Of a stretch of 64,000 nucleotides of DNA, positions 54,949-63,697 are shown piece by piece. Positions within the stretch are counted from its first letter, which is position 1. Each line of letters starts with the position of its first letter. The notes beneath the pieces were generated by a model that did not search any database, had not been told where the DNA came from, and worked only from the letters and a program-made list of their open reading frames with translations. Source of the DNA: JBHIYN01 sp041984235 (GTDB lineage: Bacteria; Pseudomonadota; Gammaproteobacteria; Ga0077536); the NCBI GenBank assembly GCA_041984235.1, contig JBHIYN010000002.1:248001-312000 (forward strand), read 5' to 3'. The position numbers and the translations under genes were made by a program.

Positions 54949-56442
54949 ATGGTCAGAACCCGACAGTTCGCCTGCCACCGTAACGTCGAGCCGGACGAGG
55001 TCCAGGACCTCATCGGGGAGCCGGACGCGGGGCCCCCCGCACAGCTGCGGCGCACCGTGCTGGACACCTTCGATGCGCGTCTCGCGGCACGCGGACTGGT
55101 CCTCATCAGCGACGACGATGGCCGCAGCCGCCGGCTCTACCTGCGCCGGCGCAATGGTTGCCAGCTCGCGGTGGCCGAGACCGGACGCGGCCAACCGCTG
55201 CACGGGCGCGCGCTGCCCGACCCGCGCCTGCGCCGCAAGCTGGCACCCGTGATCGAGGCGCGCGCCCTGCTGCCACAGGTGAGCTGGGACGTGGAGACGC
55301 GGCACGTGGAGTGCCGCGACAACGACGACAAGTCGCTCGGCACCATACACATCGAGCGCCAGCAATTCGGCGCGGGCGAAAGCGCGACCACCGTGTGCGC
55401 CATTCCTCGGCGTGGCTACCAGGACGAGTTCGCGGACCGCCTGGCCGCGTGGCACGGCACGAGCCTGCTCGAGCCGCTGGAGTTCGACGCCGCCGCTACC
55501 ATCGCCGAAACGCTGCGCGGCGAGACGCCCGCTTACCAGGCCAGGCCCGCGGTCGAGCTCACGCCGGAGCTGTCGCCGTCAGCAGCACTCGCGGCCCTGC
55601 TCGACGCCTGCCGCGACATCATGGAGAACAACGAACAGGGCGTACGTGACGACACGGACATCGAGTTCCTGCATGATTTCCGCGTCACCCTGCGCCGCGC
55701 GCGGTCGCTGTTGCGCAGCTTCCGTGGCGTGGTCGCCGACGACGGCGGTCTGGGCGCCGAGCTGGCGTGGCTCGGCAGTGTCACCGGCCCGGTACGCGAT
55801 CTCGACGTGTGGCTGGACGAGGTCGAAACGGAGCCGCCCGCGCTGCTGGAGTTCCTGCACGCGGAGCGATCTGCCGCGCGCCGTCACCTTCTGGCGGCGC
55901 TGGCCTCGCGCCGCTATGTCCGACTCAGGGCACAGTGGCGCGATTATGTCGCAGCACTCGACGCAAGCACCGCGTCCGGCTCGCGGGCGCCGCTTGCGAC
56001 CGTCACGAGCAAGCTGATCTGGAAGCAGTATCGCAAGGTCAGGCGCGTGGTACGCGAGCATGGTGAGCGCATCGCGCCGGCGGAGCTGCACGACCTGCGC
56101 AAGGACGTGAAGCGCCTGCGTTACCTGATCGAGGCCTGCGCACCACTCTACCCGGCACGCGACATCGAGCGGCTGCAGGGCGATCTGAAAGCCCTGCAGA
56201 CCAGCGCCGGCGCGGTCTGCGACCACTTCGCGCGCACCGCGCTGGTGGAGAGCTGGCTGCAACGCGAGCTGCCCGCGCCCCAGCGCGAGGTGCTCTTGGC
56301 CGAGCTCGCGCGTCACACCCTGCCCGCGGAGCTGCGCCTGACGCGCGGCCCGTTCCGCAAGCTGGGCGCGGGACTCAGGCGCTGCATCAAGCCCGGACAC
56401 GTCGCGCGCTATCGTAAGCTGTTCGGGCGTGGCACAAAATGA
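54949..56442 (+). CDS. CHAD domain protein with degenerate CYTH-like N-terminus
   Basis: The 497-residue protein has an N-terminal region (about 35-185) resembling a degraded CYTH triphosphatase fold (VLDTFDARLAARGLVL, RLYLRRRNG). A CHAD helical domain follows (about 205-490), with His242 in FLHDFRVTLRRARSLL and His381 in LHDLRKDVKRLRYLIEA, the basic repeats that bind polyphosphate. CHAD proteins are known to localise to polyphosphate granules. The N-terminus is basic (MVRTRQFACHR). ATG 54949 is chosen; earlier in-frame codons look non-coding. The stop overlaps the parA-like ATG by four bases. Confidence 0.83.
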   Translation: MVRTRQFACHRNVEPDEVQDLIGEPDAGPPAQLRRTVLDTFDARLAARGLVLISDDDGRSRRLYLRRRNGCQLAVAETGRGQPLHGRALPDPRLRRKLAPVIEARALLPQVSWDVETRHVECRDNDDKSLGTIHIERQQFGAGESATTVCAIPRRGYQDEFADRLAAWHGTSLLEPLEFDAAATIAETLRGETPAYQARPAVELTPELSPSAALAALLDACRDIMENNEQGVRDDTDIEFLHDFRVTLRRARSLLRSFRGVVADDGGLGAELAWLGSVTGPVRDLDVWLDEVETEPPALLEFLHAERSAARRHLLAALASRRYVRLRAQWRDYVAALDASTASGSRAPLATVTSKLIWKQYRKVRRVVREHGERIAPAELHDLRKDVKRLRYLIEACAPLYPARDIERLQGDLKALQTSAGAVCDHFARTALVESWLQRELPAPQREVLLAELARHTLPAELRLTRGPFRKLGAGLRRCIKPGHVARYRKLFGRGTK

Positions 56443-57200
56443 GGGTCGTTGCCACCTACAACCTCAAGGGCGGTGTCGGCAAGACCGCGGCGGCAGTCAA
56501 CCTCGCGTTCCTCGCCGCGCAGGCCGGACGGCGCACCCTGTTGTGGGACCTGGACGCGCAGGGTGCAGCGAGCTTCTACCTGCGCGTCAAGCCGCGCATC
56601 GACGGCGGCGCAGCTTCGCTCATCGCGCGCCGCAAGAACCTGCAGCGCGCAATCCGCGAAACCGACTACGAGCGCCTGGACCTGGTGCCAGCGGATTTTT
56701 CCTACCGCAACCTCGACCTCGAGCTGACCGATTACAAGAAGTCCACGCTGCGCCTGCGCAAGCTGTTGGGCGGAGTCGCCGCGGATTACGATCTCGCCTT
56801 CCTCGATTGCGCGCCGAGCATGTCGGTGGTGTCCGAGAACGTATTCAACATGGCCGACGTGTTGCTCGTTCCGCTGATCCCGACCCACCTCTCGCTGCGC
56901 GCCTTCGATCAACTGATGCGATTTCGTTCGCGCCATGCGCCGGACGGCGCCACCGTGATCCCGTTCTTCTCCATGGTCGACCGGCGCAAACGCCTGCACC
57001 GCGAGCTGATCGTGGCTTTCGCCGGCGAGCATCCCGAGGTACTGCGCAGCTACGTCCCTTACGCCAGCCAGATCGAGCAGATGGGCGAACACCGCGCGCC
57101 CGTCAACGCGTTTGCCGATGCCTCGGTCGGCGGGCGCGCCTTCCGCTCACTGTGGCAGGCGCTGGCCGAACGCATGGGATCCGAACCGGCGCCCGCATGA
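56439..57200 (+). CDS. Orphan ParA/MinD-type ATPase
   Basis: The 253-residue protein has the deviant Walker A KGGVGKT with signature Lys10 and catalytic Lys15, a Walker A' LLWDLDAQGAAS, Walker B LAFLDCAPSMS, and VLVPLIPTHLSLRAFDQL. These place it in the ParA/Soj family, which positions DNA or other cargo on the nucleoid. No parB or parS site is nearby, so it is not the chromosome-segregation ParA. It overlaps the CHAD gene by four bases and queG by four, so all three are probably co-translated. Confidence 0.87.
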   Translation: MRVVATYNLKGGVGKTAAAVNLAFLAAQAGRRTLLWDLDAQGAASFYLRVKPRIDGGAASLIARRKNLQRAIRETDYERLDLVPADFSYRNLDLELTDYKKSTLRLRKLLGGVAADYDLAFLDCAPSMSVVSENVFNMADVLLVPLIPTHLSLRAFDQLMRFRSRHAPDGATVIPFFSMVDRRKRLHRELIVAFAGEHPEVLRSYVPYASQIEQMGEHRAPVNAFADASVGGRAFRSLWQALAERMGSEPAPA

Positions 57201-58273
57201 CCGCAACCGGCATCGACAGCGACGCCGTCCTCGCCGACCTGCGTGCCTGGGCCACCGAGCTCGGATTCCAGCGCCTGGCCGTCGCCAGTCTCGACCTCGG
57301 CGAAGACTACGCCCGCCTGCAGCAGTGGCTCGCCCGGGGACGTCACGGCACCATGGGCTACCTCGAGCGCAATGGCGAAAAGCGCCGCGACCCGTCACGC
57401 CTGGTCGAGGGGACGCTGTCGGTGATCAGCGTGCGCATGGACTACCTCACCGAGCCACCCGCCCGCGCGCTGGCCATGCTCGAGGCGCGCGACGCCGCTT
57501 ACATCGCGCGTTACGCCCTCGGCCGCGATTACCACAAGACCCTGCGCGGCCGCCTGCGGCGTCTCGCGGCGCGCCTGGAACAACGTATCGGTGCGTTCGG
57601 CTACCGTGCCTTCACCGACAGCGCGCCCGTGCTCGAGCGTGCGCTGGCGCGCAACGCAGGGCTCGGCTGGATCGGAAAGCACACCAACCTGCTGGACCGC
57701 GAGGACGGATCGATGTTCTTCCTCGGCGAGCTGTTCACCGACCTCGTACTGCCCGCCACCGCGCGGCCGCCGGCCGACCACTGCGGTTCGTGCACACGCT
57801 GCATCCAGGCCTGCCCGACCGGTGCGATCGTGGCGCCCTACGAGCTCGACGCGCGCCGCTGCATTTCCTATCTGACCATCGAGTCCCGCGACCCGATTCC
57901 GCTCGAGCTGCGCCCGGCGCTCGGCAATCGCGTGTTCGGCTGCGACGACTGCCAACTCGTTTGCCCCTGGAACCGCTACGCCCGCCACACCTCGGTGGCC
58001 GACTTCGAGCCGCGCAATGCGCTCGATCACGCGCGCCTGGTCGACCTGTTCGCGCTCGACGAGGACGAGTTCGAGGCCCTCACCCGGGGTTCGGCGATCA
58101 GACGCATCTCCTGGGTCCAGTGGCTGCGCAACCTGGCGGTGGCGCTCGGCAACGCCCCGCCGTCGCCAGCCGTGGTCGCTGCGCTGCAGGCACGCAGCGA
58201 CCATCCGCACGCCATGGTGCGCGAGCACGTGGCCTGGGCGCTGCAGCGCCAGCACCAGGCGAGGGCCGACTGA
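57197..58273 (+). CDS. queG: Epoxyqueuosine reductase QueG
   Basis: QueG reduces epoxyqueuosine to queuosine in tRNA, using cobalamin and two 4Fe-4S clusters. The 358-residue product has GWIGKHTNLL, an Asp141 region (FTDSAPVLERALARNAGLGW), and ferredoxin-type ligands Cys196, Cys199, Cys202 and Cys206 (CGSCTRCIQACPTGAI) with Cys249, Cys252 and Cys256 (GCDDCQLVCPWNR). A HEAT-like C-terminus follows. ATG 57197 overlaps the parA-like stop; longer in-frame starts are readings of the ATPase in another frame. Confidence 0.96.
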   Translation: MTATGIDSDAVLADLRAWATELGFQRLAVASLDLGEDYARLQQWLARGRHGTMGYLERNGEKRRDPSRLVEGTLSVISVRMDYLTEPPARALAMLEARDAAYIARYALGRDYHKTLRGRLRRLAARLEQRIGAFGYRAFTDSAPVLERALARNAGLGWIGKHTNLLDREDGSMFFLGELFTDLVLPATARPPADHCGSCTRCIQACPTGAIVAPYELDARRCISYLTIESRDPIPLELRPALGNRVFGCDDCQLVCPWNRYARHTSVADFEPRNALDHARLVDLFALDEDEFEALTRGSAIRRISWVQWLRNLAVALGNAPPSPAVVAALQARSDHPHAMVREHVAWALQRQHQARAD

Positions 58274-58283
58274 GTACGCGCGC

Positions 58284-58312
58284 TTGGCGCTGTGCGGGAC
58301 GCGTCCTATGCT
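58284..58312 (+). promoter_or_regulatory. Candidate promoter for the acyltransferase-hydrolase gene
   Basis: TTGGCG (58284-58289) and TATGCT (58307-58312) are separated by 17 bases, each matching consensus at four of six positions. They lie 72 bases before the ATG at 58384, in the 110-base gap after queG. Confidence 0.42.
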
Positions 58313-58383
58313 TAGGCGCGTTCGCGGCGGGCGCCGCGCTGCCGTGAACGAATCCCACCCGGGTCCGCGATCGCCCAGCAAAC

Positions 58384-60666
58384 ATGCAGGATTACTTCGA
58401 TCTCAACCAGCGCACCTATGACTGGTGTGCGCGCGCTTTCGACCAGGTGCGCAAGGTGCTCGGCCTGCGCATCAAGATGCATGCACTGGACGGGCAGATC
58501 GAGGCCGGCAACATCTTCCTGTTCAACCACTTCGCGCGGATGGAAACCTTCATCCCGCAATACCTCATCTACGAGCAGACCGGGGAGTTCTGCCGCTCGA
58601 TCGCGGCCGCCGAGTTCTTTGCCGGAAATGACCGCTTCGCGGCGGCCCTGCGCGACCTCGGCGTGGTGCCGAACAACCATCCGCACCTGATGGAACTGCT
58701 CGCCACCGACATCATGCGCGGGCGCAAGATCGTGATCTTTCCCGAGGGTGGCATGGTCAAGGACCGGCGCGTCATCGACGAGCAGGGGCGCTACAGCGTC
58801 TACTCGCGTCACGCCCGGGAACGGCGCAAGCACCACACCGGGGCGGCCCGGCTGGCGATCGGGCTGAGCATCTTCCAGCGCGCGGTGACCCTGCGCGCCG
58901 CACGCGGAGACCAGCAGACGCTGGATGATTGGGCTACTGCCACCGGCCTCGGCTCGAGTGCCGCCCTGGTCGCGGCCGCGCAGCGCCCGGTCACCCTGGT
59001 TCCCGCCAACATCACCTTCTACCCGCTGCGCATCAGCGACAACATCCTGCGCCGCGGCGCCGAGCTGATGAGCGACGGCCTCAGCAAACGCGCCATCGAC
59101 GAACTGGTGGTCGAGGGCAACATCCTGCTCACGGCGACCGACATGGACATCAACCTCGGGCAGAGCCTGTGCCTGGACGCGCTCATGAGCTGGCACGAGC
59201 GCGCCACCGTGGCCTACCTCGCCCGCGGCCTGCCGAACCTGGGGGCGATCTTCGACATCGAGTATCTCAGTGAGCGGCTTATGCGTCGCGTCGCCACGCG
59301 CGGTACCAGCTTCGCCATCGATCGACTCCGCGATCGCTACATGCGCGCCATCTACCAGGCCGCGACGGTCAACCTGTCGCACCTGGCCTCCTCGATCATC
59401 GTGCACCAGGTCGAGCGCGGCGTCGCGACGCTGCCGGCGCCGATCTTCCGGCGCACGCTCTACCTCGCGGTCAAGGCGCTGCAGGGCCACGCCGAGATCC
59501 GGCTGCACCGCGGCCTGTGCAACCCGGACAGCTACCAGCCGGTCCTCGAGGCCGAGCCCTCCGCGCTCAGCGAGTTCCTCGATTCCGCGGCCGCGGCAGG
59601 CCTGCTACGGCACGACGAGACGGCGCTGGAGTTCCTGCCCAAGCTCGCCACCGAGCACGAGTTCGACGCGGTGCGGCTGGAGAACCCGGTCGAGGTGTAT
59701 GCCAACGAGGTCGAGCCGCTGGAGGCGGTCGGCCGCGCGGTCGGGACGGCGATCGCGCGCCAGCCGACGCTGGACGCGGCGGCGCTGGCCGCCGAGCTGT
59801 TCGACGATGCGCTGAAGTCGCTCGACTGGGACCGGCGCCTCTACGCCAAGCCCCGGCACGCGGAGATCAACGCGCGCGAGACCGCCACCGCCGATCCCGC
59901 GCCGTTCCTGCTGGTACCGGAACAACCGCGCGCGGTGGGCGTGGTGCTCACGCACGGCTTCCTCGCTTCGCCGGCCGAGGTGCGCGCCTTCGGCGAGAAG
60001 CTGTGCGCGGCGGGCTACGTCGTGATGGGCGTGCGGCTCAAGGGGCACGGCACCTCGCCGTGGGACCTGCGCGACCGCTCGTGGCGCGACTGGATGCATT
60101 CGCTGGAAGGCGGACGGCGCATCGTTGCCGGACTCACCCCGCGCCAGGCCCTGGTCGGGTTCTCCACCGGCGGCACGCTCAGCCTGACCTCGGCCGCCGA
60201 GCGTCCGCAGGGCCTCGCCGGCGCGGTCGCGATCTGCCCGCCACTCAAGTTCCGCAATCGCAACATGCGCTTCGTGCCCCTGATGCACGGCGCCAACCGC
60301 GTCGTGCGCTGGCTGTCGTCCTACGAAGGCGTCATGCCGTTCCGGCCCAACGATTCGGAGCACCCGCTGATCAACTATCGCCACATGCCGCTGCGCGGTC
60401 TCTACGAGCTGACCCGGCTGGCCGCCCACCTGATGCGCCTGCTGAAGTCGATCGAGATCCCGGTCTGCGTCATCCAGTCGCGCGGCGACCATGTCGTCGA
60501 CCCGCGCAGTGCGCAGATCGCCTACGACCGCGTCGGCTCATCGGACAAGGCGCTGCACTGGGTCGAGTCCGAGCGCCACGGCATCCTCAACGAGGACATC
60601 GGCGATACCCATCGCCACGTGCTCGACTTTCTCGAACGACTGGACGGCGGCATTCCCGGCGGCTGA
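58384..60666 (+). CDS. Fusion of a PlsC/GPAT-like acyltransferase and an alpha/beta hydrolase
   Basis: The 760-residue protein has two catalytic halves. The first (about 1-400) is an acyltransferase: FNHFARME gives an HX4E catalytic motif (His49, Glu54), followed by FPEGGM (119-124) and FYPLRISDN. Its HX4E rather than HX4D is closer to some GPAT-like enzymes. The second half (about 510-755) is an esterase/monoglyceride-lipase-like hydrolase with oxyanion HG (524-525), nucleophile Ser594 in GFSTGG, Asp702 (RGDH), and His732 (ERHG). A helical region (about 405-500) joins them. No membrane helix or signal peptide is obvious. The substrate is unknown; a role in lipid remodelling or storage is inferred. 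Confidence 0.83.
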   Translation: MQDYFDLNQRTYDWCARAFDQVRKVLGLRIKMHALDGQIEAGNIFLFNHFARMETFIPQYLIYEQTGEFCRSIAAAEFFAGNDRFAAALRDLGVVPNNHPHLMELLATDIMRGRKIVIFPEGGMVKDRRVIDEQGRYSVYSRHARERRKHHTGAARLAIGLSIFQRAVTLRAARGDQQTLDDWATATGLGSSAALVAAAQRPVTLVPANITFYPLRISDNILRRGAELMSDGLSKRAIDELVVEGNILLTATDMDINLGQSLCLDALMSWHERATVAYLARGLPNLGAIFDIEYLSERLMRRVATRGTSFAIDRLRDRYMRAIYQAATVNLSHLASSIIVHQVERGVATLPAPIFRRTLYLAVKALQGHAEIRLHRGLCNPDSYQPVLEAEPSALSEFLDSAAAAGLLRHDETALEFLPKLATEHEFDAVRLENPVEVYANEVEPLEAVGRAVGTAIARQPTLDAAALAAELFDDALKSLDWDRRLYAKPRHAEINARETATADPAPFLLVPEQPRAVGVVLTHGFLASPAEVRAFGEKLCAAGYVVMGVRLKGHGTSPWDLRDRSWRDWMHSLEGGRRIVAGLTPRQALVGFSTGGTLSLTSAAERPQGLAGAVAICPPLKFRNRNMRFVPLMHGANRVVRWLSSYEGVMPFRPNDSEHPLINYRHMPLRGLYELTRLAAHLMRLLKSIEIPVCVIQSRGDHVVDPRSAQIAYDRVGSSDKALHWVESERHGILNEDIGDTHRHVLDFLERLDGGIPGG

Positions 60667-60677
60667 GCGCCGGCGGC

Positions 60678-61562
60678 TCACGACCCGGCGGGCGCCCCCG
60701 CGGCAGCCTGCGCCAGCGCCCCGGCCTCCTCCAGCGCATGCAGCCAGCCGCGCAGGCGGCCGGGCACCAGCGCCGCGGCGTTGGGCGCGTCGGGCGCGCT
60801 GCCGGGTAACAGGACCACGCGGTAGAGACGCCCGTCACGGCGCGCCGCGCGCTGGCGGGCCCGGGCCGCGTCACGCGCCTGCGCCTGCGTCTCGCCGACG
60901 AATTCGAGCACCGGCAGCAGCGGGCGGTCGTCCTCGCCGGGATCCCAGGCGCGGTACAGCGCGAGCGCGGTCATCCGGCCCGCGGTGGCGGCATTGGCCA
61001 GGAAATGGCGCGCCCAGGCCTCCTCGCCGGCGACGCTGAACAGCACCACGCGCTCGATACCGTCCGCGGCGAGGCGCGCCAGCGCCACTTCCAGCCGGCT
61101 GGTGACGGCGGCCGCCAGCTCACTGTAGACGTCGCGCCCGGATTCGCGCGGCGGCAGCGGCGGCTGCACGGCCAGCGCCGACCAGTCGCCCGCCGGCAGC
61201 TCGGTGAGCAGCGCGTCGATCAGGGCATTGTCGCTGATGCGCCCGGCGTAACCCGGCAGGATCAGCACCGCGCCGCGTGGCAGCGCGTCATGGGCCGGCG
61301 CGTAGCGCACCAGGAATCCGTCCGACCCTTCGCCGAGCCGCTCGAAATCGTCGCCCAGGGTGCCGGCCTCGAAACGCTCGGCGAGGGCACGCTCGGCGGC
61401 ACCCGGCGGCACCGGGGCCGGCGGCGACGGCTCGACGGGCGCGGCAGCGGGGTCAGGCTCGGGTTCGGCGGGCGGCTCCGCGGCCGCGAGCGCGAACGTG
61501 CTCAGCGCCAGCAGGGCACCGAGCAGCCGGGCACGAGTCGGGGCGGGAGGGCGATAGTCCAT
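60678..61562 (-). CDS. DUF3530 family secreted protein (alpha/beta-hydrolase-like)
   Basis: The 294-residue protein starts with a signal peptide (ARLLGALLALSTFALAAAEP). A Pro/Ala/Glu-rich stretch follows, then a domain with GAVLILPGYAGRISDNALID, DWSALAVQPPLPPRESGRDV, and a candidate nucleophile region VVLFSVAGEEAWARHFL. The LPGYAG motif fits DUF3530; the family's function is unknown. ATG 61562 is chosen because it gives a proper signal peptide. It is convergent with the acyltransferase fusion (11-base gap) and divergent from rpe (106-base gap). Confidence 0.68.
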   Translation of the reverse strand: MDYRPPAPTRARLLGALLALSTFALAAAEPPAEPEPDPAAAPVEPSPPAPVPPGAAERALAERFEAGTLGDDFERLGEGSDGFLVRYAPAHDALPRGAVLILPGYAGRISDNALIDALLTELPAGDWSALAVQPPLPPRESGRDVYSELAAAVTSRLEVALARLAADGIERVVLFSVAGEEAWARHFLANAATAGRMTALALYRAWDPGEDDRPLLPVLEFVGETQAQARDAARARQRAARRDGRLYRVVLLPGSAPDAPNAAALVPGRLRGWLHALEEAGALAQAAAGAPAGS

Positions 61563-61668
61563 GCCCCTTATAGCGGCCGCGCCGGCGGCTTCCGCAGCGC
61601 CGCGCGGTGCGCGTGCGCGGCCGATCCGGTACAGTGCGGCGCCCCGAACCCGTGCCAGGCCCCCGCCC

Positions 61669-62343
61669 ATGAAGCTCGACCCGGTCATCGCCCCGTCCAT
61701 CCTGTCCGCCGATTTCGCGCGCCTCGGCGCCGAGGTCGAGGCCGTGCTCGAAGCCGGCGCCGACTGGGTTCATTTCGACGTCATGGACAACCACTACGTG
61801 CCCAACCTGACCGTCGGTCCCATGGTCTGCCGGGCGCTGCGCGACTACGGCATTGCCGCGCCCATCGATGTGCACCTCATGGTCACGCCGGTCGACCGCC
61901 TGGTCGATGACTTCGCGGCCGCCGGCGCCAGCCTGATCAGCTTCCACCCGGAAGCCAGCCCGCACGTCGACCGCACGCTGCAGCAGATCCGCGACGCCGG
62001 CTGCCAGGCCGGACTGGTGTTCAACCCGGCAACGCCGCTCGGCTACCTCGACTACGTCATGGACAAGCTCGACCTGGTCCTGCTGATGTCGGTCAATCCG
62101 GGCTTCGGCGGCCAGTCCTTCATCCCCAGCGCGCTGGACAAGCTGCGCGCGGCACGCCGTGTCATCGACGCCTCCGGTCAGCCCATCCGCCTCGAGATCG
62201 ACGGCGGCGTCAAGGCCGACAATATCGGCGCCATCGCGGCCGCCGGCGCCGATACCTTCGTCGCCGGCTCGGCGATCTTCGGCCACGACGACTACGCCAG
62301 CGCGATCGCGGCGCTGCGCGCCGCCATGGGCGGCGGCGCGTGA
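61669..62343 (+). CDS. rpe: Ribulose-phosphate 3-epimerase
   Basis: Rpe interconverts ribulose 5-phosphate and xylulose 5-phosphate in the pentose phosphate pathway. The 224-residue TIM barrel starts MKLDPVIAPSILSADFARL. It has FDVMDNHYVPNLTVGPMV (metal and catalytic Asp region), DVHLMV, LLMSVNPGFGGQSFIP, and IDGGVKADNI. ATG 61669 is chosen at the conserved start; 36 in-frame codons upstream look non-coding. The stop overlaps the gph GTG by four bases. Confidence 0.97.
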   Translation: MKLDPVIAPSILSADFARLGAEVEAVLEAGADWVHFDVMDNHYVPNLTVGPMVCRALRDYGIAAPIDVHLMVTPVDRLVDDFAAAGASLISFHPEASPHVDRTLQQIRDAGCQAGLVFNPATPLGYLDYVMDKLDLVLLMSVNPGFGGQSFIPSALDKLRAARRVIDASGQPIRLEIDGGVKADNIGAIAAAGADTFVAGSAIFGHDDYASAIAALRAAMGGGA

Positions 62344-63014
62344 ACGGGCGCCTCGCGCTGTTCGACCTCGACGGCACCCTGGTCGACAGCGCCCCCGACA
62401 TCGCCGACGCGGTCGGCCTCGCCCTGCGCACCGTCGGGCGGACGCCGCCCGGCGAAGCGCTGGTGCGCGACTACATCGGCAACGGCGCGGCCCGTCTCAT
62501 CCATCGCGCGCTGACCGGGGCACTCGAGAAGGATGCCGAGCCGGCGCTGTTCGAGGCTGCCTACGCGGCCTTCCTCGAAGCCTATGCCGAGCGCCTGTTC
62601 GAACGCTCCAGCCTCTACCCCGGAGTCAGCGACACGCTGGACCGGCTCACCGCGGACGGCTGGGCGATGGCGGTGGTAACCAACAAGCCGGCGCGCTTCA
62701 CCGTGCCGCTGCTCGCGCGCGCCGGCCTGGCGCCGTACTTCGGCGCCGTCGTCAGCGGCGACAGCCTGGCCGAGAAGAAGCCGCACCCGGCGCCGCTGCG
62801 GCATGCCGCCGCCGGCTGCGGCATCGACATCGGCCGCGGCGTCATGATCGGCGACTCGCTGGCCGACGTGAACGCGGCCCACGGCGCCGGGATCCCGGCG
62901 ATCTGCGTCGACTACGGCTACGCGCGCGGCGCCGACTTCGATGCCTGCGGCGTGCACGCGGTGATCTCCAGCCTGCGCGAGCTGCCGCCGCTGCTCGGGC
63001 GCCTGCCCGCCTGA
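62340..63014 (+). CDS. gph: Phosphoglycolate phosphatase
   Basis: Gph is a HAD-family enzyme that dephosphorylates 2-phosphoglycolate. The 224-residue product has motif I FDLDGTLVDS (nucleophile Asp9, acid Asp11), a cap domain (about 15-85), motif II VVTNKPARF, the KKPHPAPL Lys motif with His in place of the usual Asp, and motif IV GVMIGDSLADV. The GTG start at 62340 overlaps rpe. The rpe-gph pair before trp genes is conserved, but trpE, expected next, is absent. Confidence 0.94.
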   Translation: MNGRLALFDLDGTLVDSAPDIADAVGLALRTVGRTPPGEALVRDYIGNGAARLIHRALTGALEKDAEPALFEAAYAAFLEAYAERLFERSSLYPGVSDTLDRLTADGWAMAVVTNKPARFTVPLLARAGLAPYFGAVVSGDSLAEKKPHPAPLRHAAAGCGIDIGRGVMIGDSLADVNAAHGAGIPAICVDYGYARGADFDACGVHAVISSLRELPPLLGRLPA

Positions 63015-63050
63015 GCGCCGCCGCGCCTGCCGCGGTCGGCGCCGACGTGC

Positions 63051-63056
63051 GATAAT
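63051..63056 (+). promoter_or_regulatory. Possible -10 box for trpG
   Basis: GATAAT (five of six matches) lies 38 bases before the trpG ATG, in the 79-base gap after gph. The -35 region (TGCCGC at 17 bases) is weak. Confidence 0.35.
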
Positions 63057-63093
63057 CCGGCGCCCGCCCAGGCAGCGCTCCCGGCCCCGCACC

Positions 63094-63687
<594 letters not shown>

Positions 63688-63697
63688 GCAACGCCAC

